In this document: positions 7,793-15,339 of the stretch, piece after piece
How the letters are laid out: each line of letters opens with the position of its first letter
Position numbering within the stretch: position 1 is the first letter of the stretch
DNA from: a virus
Virus record (IMG/VR): IMGVR_UViG_3300017963_000158
Span: 1-36,462 of that record
Direction: 5' to 3' (one strand)
DNA length: 36,462 bases
Translations under genes and position numbers: made by a program
The notes under the pieces: model-generated
What the model was told of the DNA's origin: nothing
Databases searched by the model: none
What the model saw: the letters and a program-made list of their open reading frames with translations, nothing else

Positions 7793-9067
7793 TTATGCCC
7801 AGCTTGTGATTTTTGTTTCTGGAATCTTAACTAGTGGTTCATACCACCAAGCGAGATAACCAAGACAGTCAGAGATGTGTGTTAAGAGAGGATCTGTCTT
7901 TTGATCTAGCTTGTTATCTTTCCAGCTCACTTTTTCCAAGTCATTAATTAATTTCTTGCAACTGGGATCTATTATAATACGCCCGTCTTGCAATAGTCGA
8001 TTCACGTTATTAACTCTATCGGAAACGAATGGGTTATAGGTCTTTTCAACCCGCATTCCTGACCCTTGTAGAATAAGAAAATCCGATTGACCGGATGTTT
8101 TTCTATTTCTACCGGTTGAATCGGGAATTATTCGCCCTTGGAGATTGTTTCTTAGGATATAATCTCTCATTTTGTATGTGTCAGAGTTGCGAAGAAATGC
8201 TTCACTAAAGATATAGAGCTTATCGTCTCGTATTTGCCCAAAAACTGCCGTCATGGGATCAACGTTAAAGTCCATACCAATGAGAATCTCACCATTAAGG
8301 CGTTGCACTGGTGCGGTGTGGTCGTCTCTTCTAAATGAGTAGTAAGCAATTCCATCATCGGCATCACTAAACTCTCCTCGCAAGAATCGTGCTTGGTCTT
8401 TTTCCGACATAGATTTGAGGAGATTTATATAGTCCTCGTCTATGTTCTCAAGGTTGTCAGTGGGGTTCATAAGCAAAGATTCGTAGTTTTCTGGATTAGC
8501 TAAAGGTTCATTGTCCTCTGGTTGAAGCTTTTTAATAAACATCCAGTACGACCAATGTGTTTTGACCGGAGGATTGCAATCATAATATGCTTTTTTTGCC
8601 AGAGTATTTTTTTCAGCTAACCGCGTCTTAGCAATACCCACAGAGCTACTATTTATTTGAGAAGATTCGTTGAAGTACATAGTGGAGTATTCGTTTCCGA
8701 GGATCTTTTCTACTCTTTCCTTATCATCTAATCCACCTACCCAAATTTCAGAACCATTTGGAAGCTTAAGGAAATAGTCTGATTTGTTATAATTTTTCTC
8801 GGTTATTCCCAGATGAGGAAAGCATGTTGTGACGACCTTTGGAAGTGTATCAAGCCATATAGAGCGCTTGGCATGGTTGAATTTGAACCTAAGAATGCAG
8901 TGACGGCTTTTTACCTTAGAGGCACGTACTAATATGGCATAAACAAGAATAAAAGTTTTACCTGAACGAGACCCTCCAAAAAGCATAATATCTTTTGCTT
9001 TTGAGATGAGTAGCTTTACGGCCTCTTTTTGTTTGTCTGTTTTTTTAAAGACAACAGATACGCTCAT
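7793..9067 (-). CDS. terL: Terminase large subunit
   Basis: This 424-residue protein has a Walker A of the form GGSRSGKT (residues 31-38) and a Walker B ending YFNE (131-134) with the catalytic Glu. Its RNase H-fold nuclease residues are Asp266 (GMDFNVD), Asp316 (IPDSTG) and Asp400 (HISDCLGY). It overlaps the small terminase gene by 4 nt (ATGA). The motif style matches the Terminase_3/6-type large subunits. If it packages by headful, as many relatives do, the circular permutation seen at the window ends is explained; that step is inference. Confidence 0.92.
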   Translation of the reverse strand: MSVSVVFKKTDKQKEAVKLLISKAKDIMLFGGSRSGKTFILVYAILVRASKVKSRHCILRFKFNHAKRSIWLDTLPKVVTTCFPHLGITEKNYNKSDYFLKLPNGSEIWVGGLDDKERVEKILGNEYSTMYFNESSQINSSSVGIAKTRLAEKNTLAKKAYYDCNPPVKTHWSYWMFIKKLQPEDNEPLANPENYESLLMNPTDNLENIDEDYINLLKSMSEKDQARFLRGEFSDADDGIAYYSFRRDDHTAPVQRLNGEILIGMDFNVDPMTAVFGQIRDDKLYIFSEAFLRNSDTYKMRDYILRNNLQGRIIPDSTGRNRKTSGQSDFLILQGSGMRVEKTYNPFVSDRVNNVNRLLQDGRIIIDPSCKKLINDLEKVSWKDNKLDQKTDPLLTHISDCLGYLAWWYEPLVKIPETKITSWA

Positions 9068-9417
9068 AGCTTTTCGTCATCAACATCAATTTTGATTTTA
9101 GGCATTTTAATGTTTTGATCGATATCTGCTTTGTCTTTCCAGCCACAAAGATTTTTAAGACAGAAGATAAGCATCACATTATCGCCTTTTTCTGCTTTTT
9201 TTATGGCCGTTCTGATAAGCGAAAAGCGTGTGTGCACCATATTTTGCTCACGAAATTCCGCAAAGGTACAGTTATAATTGTTTTTGATGTGGCGCTCTAT
9301 GGTGTCATGCGAAACGCCTAAAAATGCTTCGCAGTCCGCCATGGTAGGTTTTAGACGCAGGATCGCCTTTAATTGACGGTCTTTTTCTTCGTCAATTAAC
9401 TTTGGTTTAGTTTTCAA
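9064..9417 (-). CDS. terS: Terminase small subunit
   Basis: This 117-residue protein has an N-terminal helix-turn-helix (about residues 22-47, FLGVSHDTIERHIKNNY) and a C-terminal GDNVMLIFCLKNLCGWKDK stretch. That stretch is the hallmark of many phage small terminases. The start is a TTG with GGAGGGG at normal distance. It directly precedes the large subunit and overlaps it by 4 nt. It should recognise the packaging start on viral DNA. A pac site is often within or near this gene, but none could be located by eye. Confidence 0.8.
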   Translation of the reverse strand: MKTKPKLIDEEKDRQLKAILRLKPTMADCEAFLGVSHDTIERHIKNNYNCTFAEFREQNMVHTRFSLIRTAIKKAEKGDNVMLIFCLKNLCGWKDKADIDQNIKMPKIKIDVDDEKL

Positions 9418-9439
9418 ATTGTCCCCTCCTAAGTAGTAC

Positions 9440-9931
9440 CTAGAGATTGCTATCGATCTCCCAAAAGTTAATGAGATCTATTTTCTCCTTAGAAACATCT
9501 TCTTGTTCAAAAATCTTCTTCGCCATAAACCTTTTTTCGTCCAAAGATGTTTGCCTAGTGTACTGATTAAACAAAGCTTCGTCGTTAGAACGATGAACGT
9601 TAAAGAGCCAAGTATAGTAGTTTGTCCATCCATTGTAACATTTCTCGGCATCTTTAAGATGTATAGCGAAAACTTTGGGTGTGTTTAAGTGCTCGGGATA
9701 CTTTTCGGGTGGGTAATGATTAGGAACGACCTCGATTTTTTCAATCATTGCGGACATTTTAAGGTCTTTGTAGTAGCGGTTATAAAATATAATGAACTTA
9801 AGATTACCGTGAACAAGAGCTTTTAAATAATAATTAGAAAATTTACGATACTCGACTTTCTTCTCTCCACTAAGAATCTGGTCAAAATAAATCTTCTTTA
9901 ATCCAAGTTTAACTGTATTTCGCACGTTCAT
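9440..9931 (-). CDS. ASCH-domain protein with C-terminal WTNYxTW domain
   Basis: I choose the ATG at 9929-9931 (163 residues) because AAGGA lies 8 nt upstream. The ATG at 9952 overlaps a -10 box. Residues 6-95 look like an ASCH/PUA-type domain (LGLKKIYFDQILSGEKKVEYR, conserved Glu-Tyr-Arg, then a VFAIHL strand), a fold that binds RNA or modified bases. Residues 99 onward (NGWTNYYTWLFNVHRSNDE) match a small phage family of unknown role often annotated DUF7249. The fusion is unusual. The gene leads the late block next to terminase. Confidence 0.65.
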   Translation of the reverse strand: MNVRNTVKLGLKKIYFDQILSGEKKVEYRKFSNYYLKALVHGNLKFIIFYNRYYKDLKMSAMIEKIEVVPNHYPPEKYPEHLNTPKVFAIHLKDAEKCYNGWTNYYTWLFNVHRSNDEALFNQYTRQTSLDEKRFMAKKIFEQEDVSKEKIDLINFWEIDSNL

Positions 9932-9950
9932 ATTCCAATCCTTTTTCTGC

Positions 9951-9978
9951 ATTATACTCTATAACGCAACGGTATAAA
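9951..9978 (-). promoter_or_regulatory. Candidate promoter of the late block
   Basis: On the minus strand a perfect TATAAT (9951-9956) lies 16 bp from TTTATA (9973-9978). Transcription would start about 13 nt before the chosen start codon of the ASCH gene at 9931. The -35 box is weak, so an activator or modified polymerase may be needed. The box overlaps the alternative ATG at 9952, which supports the later start. Confidence 0.5.
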
Positions 9979-10006
9979 AGGGATATGCACACGTAATATT
10001 AGCTAT

Positions 10007-11107
10007 TTAGATTGATTTTCCGATATATTTAAAGGTAAACGTTTTTACTTTAGACCTGGAACCCTTATTTAGTCTTCCGTATACAATCGCTTTTTTCATC
10101 TTTCTATCGACTGCAATAAGCTTCCATTTAGGGTTTTTAATTCTTGATAAATACATAGGCACCGATGAAAACTTTGCCATAATCTCATAGCCATATTTAT
10201 CAATGAGATATTCGGCCGTTTTTTCCACGAGAAGATTACCTAAACCAAAGCCTATGTAGTCCGGATGTATTACAACCCGGTTTGAGTGCATTTTAAATGT
10301 TTTATCTGTTGGTCTTTTGGGGACATAATTTGTAAATGCCCCAAAGCCGACTTGCTCATCATCCTTAAACAAACCAAAAAAATGAGATTTCCCTCTCGAT
10401 ACTGACTCACTCAGATAATGATACTTGCTAAAGTATTTCCATGTTGATTTATCGACTTCTTTAATTGTGAACTCGAGCTTTTCTGAGCGTTGCCAAACCG
10501 ACCTCCGATGTTCGAGGTACTCTTGTTTATTACAATCAATGATCCAGTCGGGTTTTAGCCATTCGATTACGTCGTAATGGCATGCGATAAGTACAATGCA
10601 CTTATCGGTCTTTCTTGCATATTTTTGAATGGAATGACTCATGACTTTTGCCACCGTCCGATCCACAACAGATGTCCACTCATCAATAACAGACACCTCA
10701 TCGTTTTCAATCATAGCAAGAACGGCCTCTGCTCTTGCTTGTTGACCGTTTGAAAGTGTCCCAGCGGGTCTAATCCAGCATGGAACAGAAGTTAGGCCTA
10801 TACCAGACAATGCCTTTGCACAGTCGTTATAGGGCATGTTTTCGGGCAATTGATTGATGACAGGTTTAGACTTATCTAATCTGCTTCTTAAACTCTCCTC
10901 ACCCCAGATTTCTCTTGCAAGGGTTGTCTTTCCTGAGCCTGAGGCGCCAACAATAAGACCAATATTAAATGGTGTAGTGACATCTGCCTTTACTTCTAAG
11001 TGATGCTTAAGTTTTTTCTCAATATCTATGTCTAGTGCATCGGCAGCTTTTTGTGTCCTAAAGTTGATGACTGGATCAGATTTGAGGTCTACGACATAAG
11101 TTTGCAT
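10007..11107 (-). CDS. ABC-type ATPase fused to GNAT acetyltransferase domain
   Basis: This 366-residue protein has an ABC ATPase in residues 40-195: Walker A GASGSGKT (54-61), signature LSNGQQ (118-123), Walker B SVIDEW (139-144) and H-loop His177. Residues 220-366 have a GNAT-like plan with YHYLSE (229-234), a VVIHPDYIG strand and the acyl-CoA loop GFGLGN (286-291). The same fusion is known as COG2401. It has no membrane segment, so it is not a transporter. It overlaps the ParB-like gene by 19 nt. The GNAT part recalls Mom-type DNA modification proteins, but that link is inference. A role in DNA modification or in tRNA or protein acetylation is possible. Confidence 0.75.
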   Translation of the reverse strand: MQTYVVDLKSDPVINFRTQKAADALDIDIEKKLKHHLEVKADVTTPFNIGLIVGASGSGKTTLAREIWGEESLRSRLDKSKPVINQLPENMPYNDCAKALSGIGLTSVPCWIRPAGTLSNGQQARAEAVLAMIENDEVSVIDEWTSVVDRTVAKVMSHSIQKYARKTDKCIVLIACHYDVIEWLKPDWIIDCNKQEYLEHRRSVWQRSEKLEFTIKEVDKSTWKYFSKYHYLSESVSRGKSHFFGLFKDDEQVGFGAFTNYVPKRPTDKTFKMHSNRVVIHPDYIGFGLGNLLVEKTAEYLIDKYGYEIMAKFSSVPMYLSRIKNPKWKLIAVDRKMKKAIVYGRLNKGSRSKVKTFTFKYIGKSI

Positions 11108-11625
11108 TTAATTTCCCTTGTCTGGAACTCTTGAAATAGATCCTGTTGCTCCAGTTCGTCTGAACATTCAATAAGGATTAGGTATTGTTCTTCATCTAGG
11201 ATATCTTTAACTGATGTTTCTTTCTCAGGATCTTCTACAACAAACTTTTTAATACCTAAGACCTCTGTATCAAAGTCTGGCATATCTCCTAGTTTGTTAA
11301 TAACAGCATCCATGTCGAGATCTGACCATCTTGCTATTTCATTATCTGCTGTCATATCAGCATACTCTTTTTCATCTGAGTCATAGTCATGATAGATAAC
11401 AGGAACCTCTTTGAGCTTGAGCTTTTTTGCTGCTTCGTATCGTGCATGTCCTTTAACAATATATCCTGATCTATTAGATACGATTATGGGTGATCTCCAG
11501 CCATTGTACTTAATGATCTTTACCAAGCGTTTTATCTGATCATTTGAGTGCATATTGTTATTGTTTGGGTTTGGTTTGAGATCTTCTATGGGAATTAGCT
11601 TATCGTAGATACCGTGAAACTTCAT
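11089..11625 (-). CDS. ParB-like N-terminal-domain protein
   Basis: This 178-residue protein shows the ParB/sulfiredoxin-like fold pattern: IEDLKPNPNNNN near residues 13-24, a helix with IKRLVKIIKYNGWRSPIIV, then GHARYEAAKKL (59-69). This is the GH-R variant common in phages. The stretch TADNEIARWSDLDMD resembles the linker in ParB-methylase fusions, but no methylase follows. It lacks the helix-turn-helix of chromosomal ParB. It is translationally coupled to the ABC-GNAT gene downstream, so the two probably act together. Confidence 0.75.
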   Translation of the reverse strand: MKFHGIYDKLIPIEDLKPNPNNNNMHSNDQIKRLVKIIKYNGWRSPIIVSNRSGYIVKGHARYEAAKKLKLKEVPVIYHDYDSDEKEYADMTADNEIARWSDLDMDAVINKLGDMPDFDTEVLGIKKFVVEDPEKETSVKDILDEEQYLILIECSDELEQQDLFQEFQTREIKCKLMS

Positions 11626-11706
11626 TTATGCCCCTCTATTAATGGTATTCGACGATTTAACAAAATGTGTTCTAAAATGGCAAAAATATGTTCTTGGAGG
11701 AACACC

Positions 11707-12531
11707 ATGAAAACCTTATTTCTCATTCTCTCATTTCTTTTCGTAAGCTCTTGCTCAGCTAATGGAGAATGGTCCGGTCATACTATGCAAAGAGAGAAGA
11801 AGGTTTGTGTGGTGGGAGATACAGGAATGGGGACAAAAGAACAGGATAAGGTAGCAGATGCCATGCACAATCATGGGTGTACGGATATCTTAATTGCTGG
11901 AGATGTTATTTATCCCAGTGGACTAATCTCCATGAATGACAAAGACTTTAAGCTGAAGTTTTTGGATCCTTATAAAACTCTCTTTAAGAAAGCGACCTTT
12001 TATCCTGCTCTAGGCAATCATGACTATTACGGCAAGCAAGAGGTGTGGTTAACCATAGGGGAGAGTTATCCTCAAATTCATTTTCCCCACTATTGGTACA
12101 AGTTTGTCATTGGCGACACGTGCTTTTTTGCGATTGACACCAATTGGTACAAGATCAAGATGTATAAATGGCTCAGATCTGAGCTTAAAAAAAACAAGGG
12201 TTGTCGAAAAAAGATTGTCTTCGGACATCACCCCTATAAGTCCTCAGGGTCTCATGGTGATGCTAATCCTGCACGCAAGCTTCTAATGCGCTACGGGTTT
12301 ATGGGAAAAGCTGATCTCTATATAGCAGGGCATGATCACCAGTTAAGTGATGAGGGGATAGTCAGAGGGACACGTCAGCTTATTTCTGGTGCAGGGGCAA
12401 AGCTTCGTCCACTTAAGAAGAATCCTGAGTGGGGAGTATCTGAATTAGGTTTTGTTTCCTTAGATCTTAAAGAAATGACTTATACGTTTATTAACTACAA
12501 GGGTGAGGTGCTTTACTCGGGCGGGTTTTAG
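11707..12531 (+). CDS. Secreted lipoprotein, purple acid phosphatase-like
   Basis: The ATG at 11707 has GGAGG six bases upstream and gives 274 residues. The N-terminus is a lipoprotein signal peptide (Lys2, hydrophobic core, lipobox Val-Ser-Ser-Cys16). Ser at +2 favours outer-membrane sorting in Gram-negatives. All five metallophosphoesterase motifs are present: GDTG (37-40), GDVIY (65-69), GNHD (103-106), GHHP (173-176) and GHDH (208-211). The GDxxY form points to purple acid phosphatase. The gene lies on the plus strand between minus-strand genes, an accessory moron arrangement. The substrate is unknown: phosphate scavenging or surface change are possible. Confidence 0.85.
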   Translation: MKTLFLILSFLFVSSCSANGEWSGHTMQREKKVCVVGDTGMGTKEQDKVADAMHNHGCTDILIAGDVIYPSGLISMNDKDFKLKFLDPYKTLFKKATFYPALGNHDYYGKQEVWLTIGESYPQIHFPHYWYKFVIGDTCFFAIDTNWYKIKMYKWLRSELKKNKGCRKKIVFGHHPYKSSGSHGDANPARKLLMRYGFMGKADLYIAGHDHQLSDEGIVRGTRQLISGAGAKLRPLKKNPEWGVSELGFVSLDLKEMTYTFINYKGEVLYSGGF

Positions 12532-12540
12532 TTCAATATT

Positions 12541-12819
12541 TCACCCGAACCACTCCCTTATGTTTTCCTCTTGCTCTACCTTATTCCATATCGCCTGAGC
12601 ACGGTCATTATCGTTTAGATAGTCTTCATAAGTAAGACCCAGGTCAATAGCTCTATTACAATAGCGCTCAAACTTTTTAAGCTCAGCAAGACCCAAGGGA
12701 TCTTGCCGGTCCATAATAACCTGATAGACCCGTTCATCTAATCGATTGAAACAATACTCAGCAACAATGTTCTTAGCGTTTTCTGCCACATATTTTCGTA
12801 TAGCTTCATCATCTGTCAT
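12541..12819 (-). CDS. Small hypothetical protein
   Basis: This 92-residue, acidic, helix-rich protein has several Tyr and Asp residues (for example NDNDRAQAIWNKVEQEENIR near the end). Its start overlaps the stop of the upstream gene by 4 nt (ATGA). It ends 9 bp from the oppositely oriented phosphatase gene. No family is recognised and no membrane segment is present. Confidence 0.65.
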   Translation of the reverse strand: MTDDEAIRKYVAENAKNIVAEYCFNRLDERVYQVIMDRQDPLGLAELKKFERYCNRAIDLGLTYEDYLNDNDRAQAIWNKVEQEENIREWFG

Positions 12820-13415
12820 TGAAATACCCTACATTCAGAAAGATGGACCTTAAAATCTTTAACCTGACACCAGGCAAACATCCTACGCCTTCTTTCAATA
12901 ATTGTTTCCACTAAAGGGGCAGTAGGAAGCTCTAGGCAATCTTTCCATTCATAAAACTTGATCAATTGACCGTCGTCGCAAATAAGAAAGTCGGAATCTG
13001 ATGTCCCAACTCCGTATCTGTACTCTTCTGGCATCAACGAGGTCATATTGAGAGAGTAAAGATAGGTCTTATACGGGGAGAGTTTAGTTCTGTAGACAAA
13101 TCCATGTGGCAAAAAGTCAGTCAGATCAAAATGATCCTTAAACTCTATTGCCCCCTTTGTCTCTTCATCAAACTCCCTCAAGGCGCAGACAGTGGGAAGC
13201 TCATTCTTATGCATTTTTCCCGTAACAAGACTAGGAAAAGCAAAGTCTGGTAAAGGAAGTTGACCCAACATAATTGGAGATAGCTCGGATATATTGTGTC
13301 GTGAGTTATGGACACTTATATCCTCTTCGATAGTGGTCATTTTTTCGCATCTAAGCATCACGTAAGTATTGCAGTCCTCTCCATAGTAAAAGGGAAGAAG
13401 AGCAATGTTATCCAT
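12816..13415 (-). CDS. Nudix hydrolase-like protein
   Basis: The preferred start is the ATG at 13413-13415, which overlaps the previous stop (ATGGATAA). It gives 199 residues; an ATG 24 nt earlier is possible. A Nudix-box-like motif runs from Gly66 through Glu72, Arg80-Glu81 and Glu84-Glu85 to Gly88. The usual box has one residue between Glu-Glu and Gly, here there are two, so the box is one residue longer than standard. Nudix enzymes cleave nucleoside diphosphates linked to another group (dNTPs, NAD, ADP-ribose, caps). The substrate cannot be inferred here. Confidence 0.65.
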   Translation of the reverse strand: MDNIALLPFYYGEDCNTYVMLRCEKMTTIEEDISVHNSRHNISELSPIMLGQLPLPDFAFPSLVTGKMHKNELPTVCALREFDEETKGAIEFKDHFDLTDFLPHGFVYRTKLSPYKTYLYSLNMTSLMPEEYRYGVGTSDSDFLICDDGQLIKFYEWKDCLELPTAPLVETIIERRRRMFAWCQVKDFKVHLSECRVFQ

Positions 13416-13926
13416 CGCTATCAAGCTTTCTCTCGACATCAGCAAGATGTTTTTGGGACTGCTTGATCATGTTTTCCATACGGCCAAGCTGGGTGTGGTA
13501 GTTGCCCATGATGTAGTTGAGCTGTTTTTTTATCTCTTCCATCATTCTTTCTTTGAAAGCGTCTATTTTCTCCTGCTCTTGATACTCTTCGTTAATGAAT
13601 TTGGTTACAAGAATCTCAAAATGTGAGCTGAAGAGACCGTCTTTGGCGTACCAGTCATAAACATTAACCTTAGCGTCATGGTTTTTGATTTCTACTTCTT
13701 TTTGCTCAAGCATCCTTGTAGGAACAGTGACAATAAATCGACAAACATGATGTTCACCAGTGGACTTGAAGTCATAGGTATAAAACTCGTATCCAATAGA
13801 GGATTTATCGTCATCGTAAAACTCTTTTAGTTTTTCGTTTTCAAAAATAACCCTCTCTATACATGCATACAAAACCTTGGCCGTAAGCTTTACCGACTCT
13901 CTATGCTTCTTATTATCTATCTTCAC
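13408..13926 (-). CDS. Hypothetical protein with C-terminal coiled coil
   Basis: This 172-residue protein has a mixed alpha/beta N-terminal part (FYTYDFKSTGEHHVCRFIVTV). Residues 105-170 are a strongly charged heptad-like helix that should form a coiled coil. It sits 3 bp after the preceding gene and is coupled to the Nudix-like gene. No family is recognised. Oligomerisation or a regulatory scaffold role is possible. Confidence 0.6.
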   Translation of the reverse strand: MKIDNKKHRESVKLTAKVLYACIERVIFENEKLKEFYDDDKSSIGYEFYTYDFKSTGEHHVCRFIVTVPTRMLEQKEVEIKNHDAKVNVYDWYAKDGLFSSHFEILVTKFINEEYQEQEKIDAFKERMMEEIKKQLNYIMGNYHTQLGRMENMIKQSQKHLADVERKLDSDG

Positions 13927-13929
13927 AAC

Positions 13930-14274
13930 TCACTCCTCTATAAATTCACTGGTATAAACATTCTCGGTCTTTTGTGTCTTGCCTATCATTTCTTTACCTA
14001 AGTGCTCATGAATCTCTTCGTACACTTGTTTTTGAAACAAGGAATGATCCTCTAAAAAAGAATTGTTCTTCAGATAAAAGTTCGCCTTCATTCGGGATTC
14101 AAACCACTCTTGTGAAACATTCTCAGTGACTTGGTGAAAGTTTCGCTGGTTAAGGTCAAATCTAAGCATCATAAAGCGCTCAAAGCGATCTCTTGACTCT
14201 TCTATATAGCGAAGAAACAAACTCTCCTCTTCTTCTAGGTACTTGTTTAGAGCATCAATTTGAATTTGATTCAT
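13930..14274 (-). CDS. Helical hypothetical protein
   Basis: This 114-residue, mostly alpha-helical protein is rich in Glu, Phe and Arg (RDRFERFMMLRFDLNQRNFH). A good ribosome site (AAGAAGG) precedes the ATG. No motif or family is recognised. It is in the same closely packed minus-strand operon as its neighbours. Confidence 0.6.
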   Translation of the reverse strand: MNQIQIDALNKYLEEEESLFLRYIEESRDRFERFMMLRFDLNQRNFHQVTENVSQEWFESRMKANFYLKNNSFLEDHSLFQKQVYEEIHEHLGKEMIGKTQKTENVYTSEFIEE

Positions 14275-14284
14275 TAAACCTTCT

Positions 14285-14797
14285 TTATGTCGGGGTATGC
14301 ATATCAGGAATTAATTCTGCGTTTATATCTTTAATCTGTCTAATTTCTTTTATAGCGTCAGTGTTCCATATACACCCTGAGGAGACATCCCAACCATAAA
14401 AAGCATCAAGCTCTGGCACCATAAGTGTAGCGCTATGGTCAAAACCTATGATCTCAATACCGCTATATGTTTCAGAGACCTTGCCCCAATTGATCATTTT
14501 ATTGGCAAGACACTGAGGGACAGAATCATCAACCTTGACCTTATACTTTTTGATGAATGCATAAAGCTGAGACATTGTCAGAGTAATTATTTTGTCCTCG
14601 TGCAAGATAAGCTCAAACTTATTCTTGAGCTCATTAAGTCTAAATTCTTGATCCCTGCACCATTGCTCCCATTCATCGTTTATGGAGTACCAAAGACCAT
14701 GGGGTTTAAGGGAGAAGTTCTTAACTGTCTGGTTTTTTTGTTGAGAGACGTTGACTGGTTCTAATTTATTATCTGAAGCGTAATGAATTCTTTTCAC
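14285..14797 (-). CDS. Conserved phage protein of the GLWYS/SGCIW type
   Basis: It starts with GTG, preceded by AAGGA, and has 170 residues. It carries a recurring phage and bacterial pattern: KPHGLWYS (32-39), W-x-x-W-C, a central YAFIKKY stretch, a W-x-x-V-x-x-x-Y-x-GIEI stretch, and FYGWDVSSGCIWN near the end. I know this pattern from uncharacterised proteins and cannot name a tested function. An ADP-ribosyltransferase-like fold has crossed my mind but is not shown by catalytic residues. It leads the minus-strand block away from the divergent control region and its start codon lies in a hairpin arm. Confidence 0.6.
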   Translation of the reverse strand: MKRIHYASDNKLEPVNVSQQKNQTVKNFSLKPHGLWYSINDEWEQWCRDQEFRLNELKNKFELILHEDKIITLTMSQLYAFIKKYKVKVDDSVPQCLANKMINWGKVSETYSGIEIIGFDHSATLMVPELDAFYGWDVSSGCIWNTDAIKEIRQIKDINAELIPDMHTPT

Positions 14798-14835
14798 TCG
14801 TAATCCTTGGTTGGTTCGCTATATTTATTACGAGT
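14796..14835 (-). promoter_or_regulatory. Inverted repeat around the start of the 14797 gene
   Basis: ACTCGTAAT (14796-14804) and ATTACGAGT (14827-14835) pair perfectly over 9 bp. On the minus strand the arm covers part of the ribosome site AAGGA and the GTG start. The loop contains CCAACCAAGG, a word shared with two hairpins near 16.9 kb. A weak promoter (TTGCCC, 17 bp, TAAATA) overlaps the outer arm. The element could be an RNA operator or a protein-binding site. Confidence 0.5.
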
Positions 14836-14866
14836 TAAGATCGAGGGCAAGCTCTCTATTCTAAAT

Positions 14867-14893
14867 AATAATTATTTGACTTATTCAGAATAA
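14867..14893. promoter_or_regulatory. Two AT-rich palindromes in the divergent control region
   Basis: AATAATTATT (14867-14876) and TTATTCAGAATAA (14881-14893, centred on one A) are perfect short palindromes in the 221-bp gap 14798-15018 between divergent genes. They are candidate operators. AT-rich palindromes arise by chance more often than GC-rich ones, so the evidence is moderate. Confidence 0.4.
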
Positions 14894-14960
14894 TCCACAT
14901 CCCTAATGATTCTAGAGGGATAGAGCGTACGTGATTTTAGCTACTTAGCGAGGAGGAGGG

Positions 14961-14989
14961 TTGGAATAAATGACTTTTCGCGTTATAAT
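14961..14989 (+). promoter_or_regulatory. Strong sigma70-type promoter for the 15019 gene
   Basis: TTGGAA (14961-14966) and a perfect TATAAT (14984-14989) are spaced by exactly 17 bp. The start of transcription would be near 14996, giving a leader of about 23 nt with AAGGGGG before the ATG. This is the clearest promoter in the window. Confidence 0.75.
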
Positions 14990-15018
14990 AGACTATCGAA
15001 ATAAAAAAGGGGGACATT

Positions 15019-15303
15019 ATGGATTTAACTAATTTTTATTTACGTCTAGATGACTTAACTAATGGTCAATGCGCTACGATGATCGAGGACATTATTAGCG
15101 GAAATCAAAACGAGCTTCTAGACTGCTTAGAGAAAGACTCTAAAGAGACTCTAGGCATTAACTTCTATCTAGAGACTTATATGGAGTCTGTTAGAGTTCT
15201 TAAAACGGCATTAGATAGACTTGGTCTTAAAAACGATAGCACGATTAAGGCCCATTTAATTAATCTCGAGTTAAACGCTAAGCTCGCATACTGCTACTTA
15301 TAA
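15019..15303 (+). CDS. Small acidic early protein of unknown function
   Basis: This 94-residue, acidic, Leu-rich and probably all-helical protein has two Cys in the first half. It is a single-gene unit with a near-consensus promoter, a G-rich ribosome site and a strong terminator. Its codon choice is unusual for the window, with many CTA and TTA leucines, so CTAGA and TTAGA words abound. No family is recognised. Isolated, strongly expressed, acidic small proteins in phages often act against host proteins or regulate the phage, but that is inference. Confidence 0.75.
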   Translation: MDLTNFYLRLDDLTNGQCATMIEDIISGNQNELLDCLEKDSKETLGINFYLETYMESVRVLKTALDRLGLKNDSTIKAHLINLELNAKLAYCYL

Positions 15304-15311
15304 CTAGACCC

Positions 15312-15330
15312 CTTTAGACTTAGTCTAAAG
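15312..15330. promoter_or_regulatory. Perfect 19-bp inverted repeat after the 15019 gene
   Basis: CTTTAGACT and AGTCTAAAG pair perfectly around one T. It sits between the stop codon and the terminator. It may be a protein-binding operator or a second hairpin protecting the message. Confidence 0.5.
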
Positions 15331-15339
15331 TTTCGATAG

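Noticed and set aside
9929-9952. ATG at 9952 as start of the ASCH gene
   Set aside because: It sits inside the TATAAT box and has no ribosome site, whereas the next ATG has AAGGA at proper distance.
12522-12547. CGGGT/ACCCG inverted repeat between the phosphatase and the convergent gene
   Set aside because: The stem is only 5 bp with a 16-nt loop and has no T-run, so it is too weak to call a terminator.
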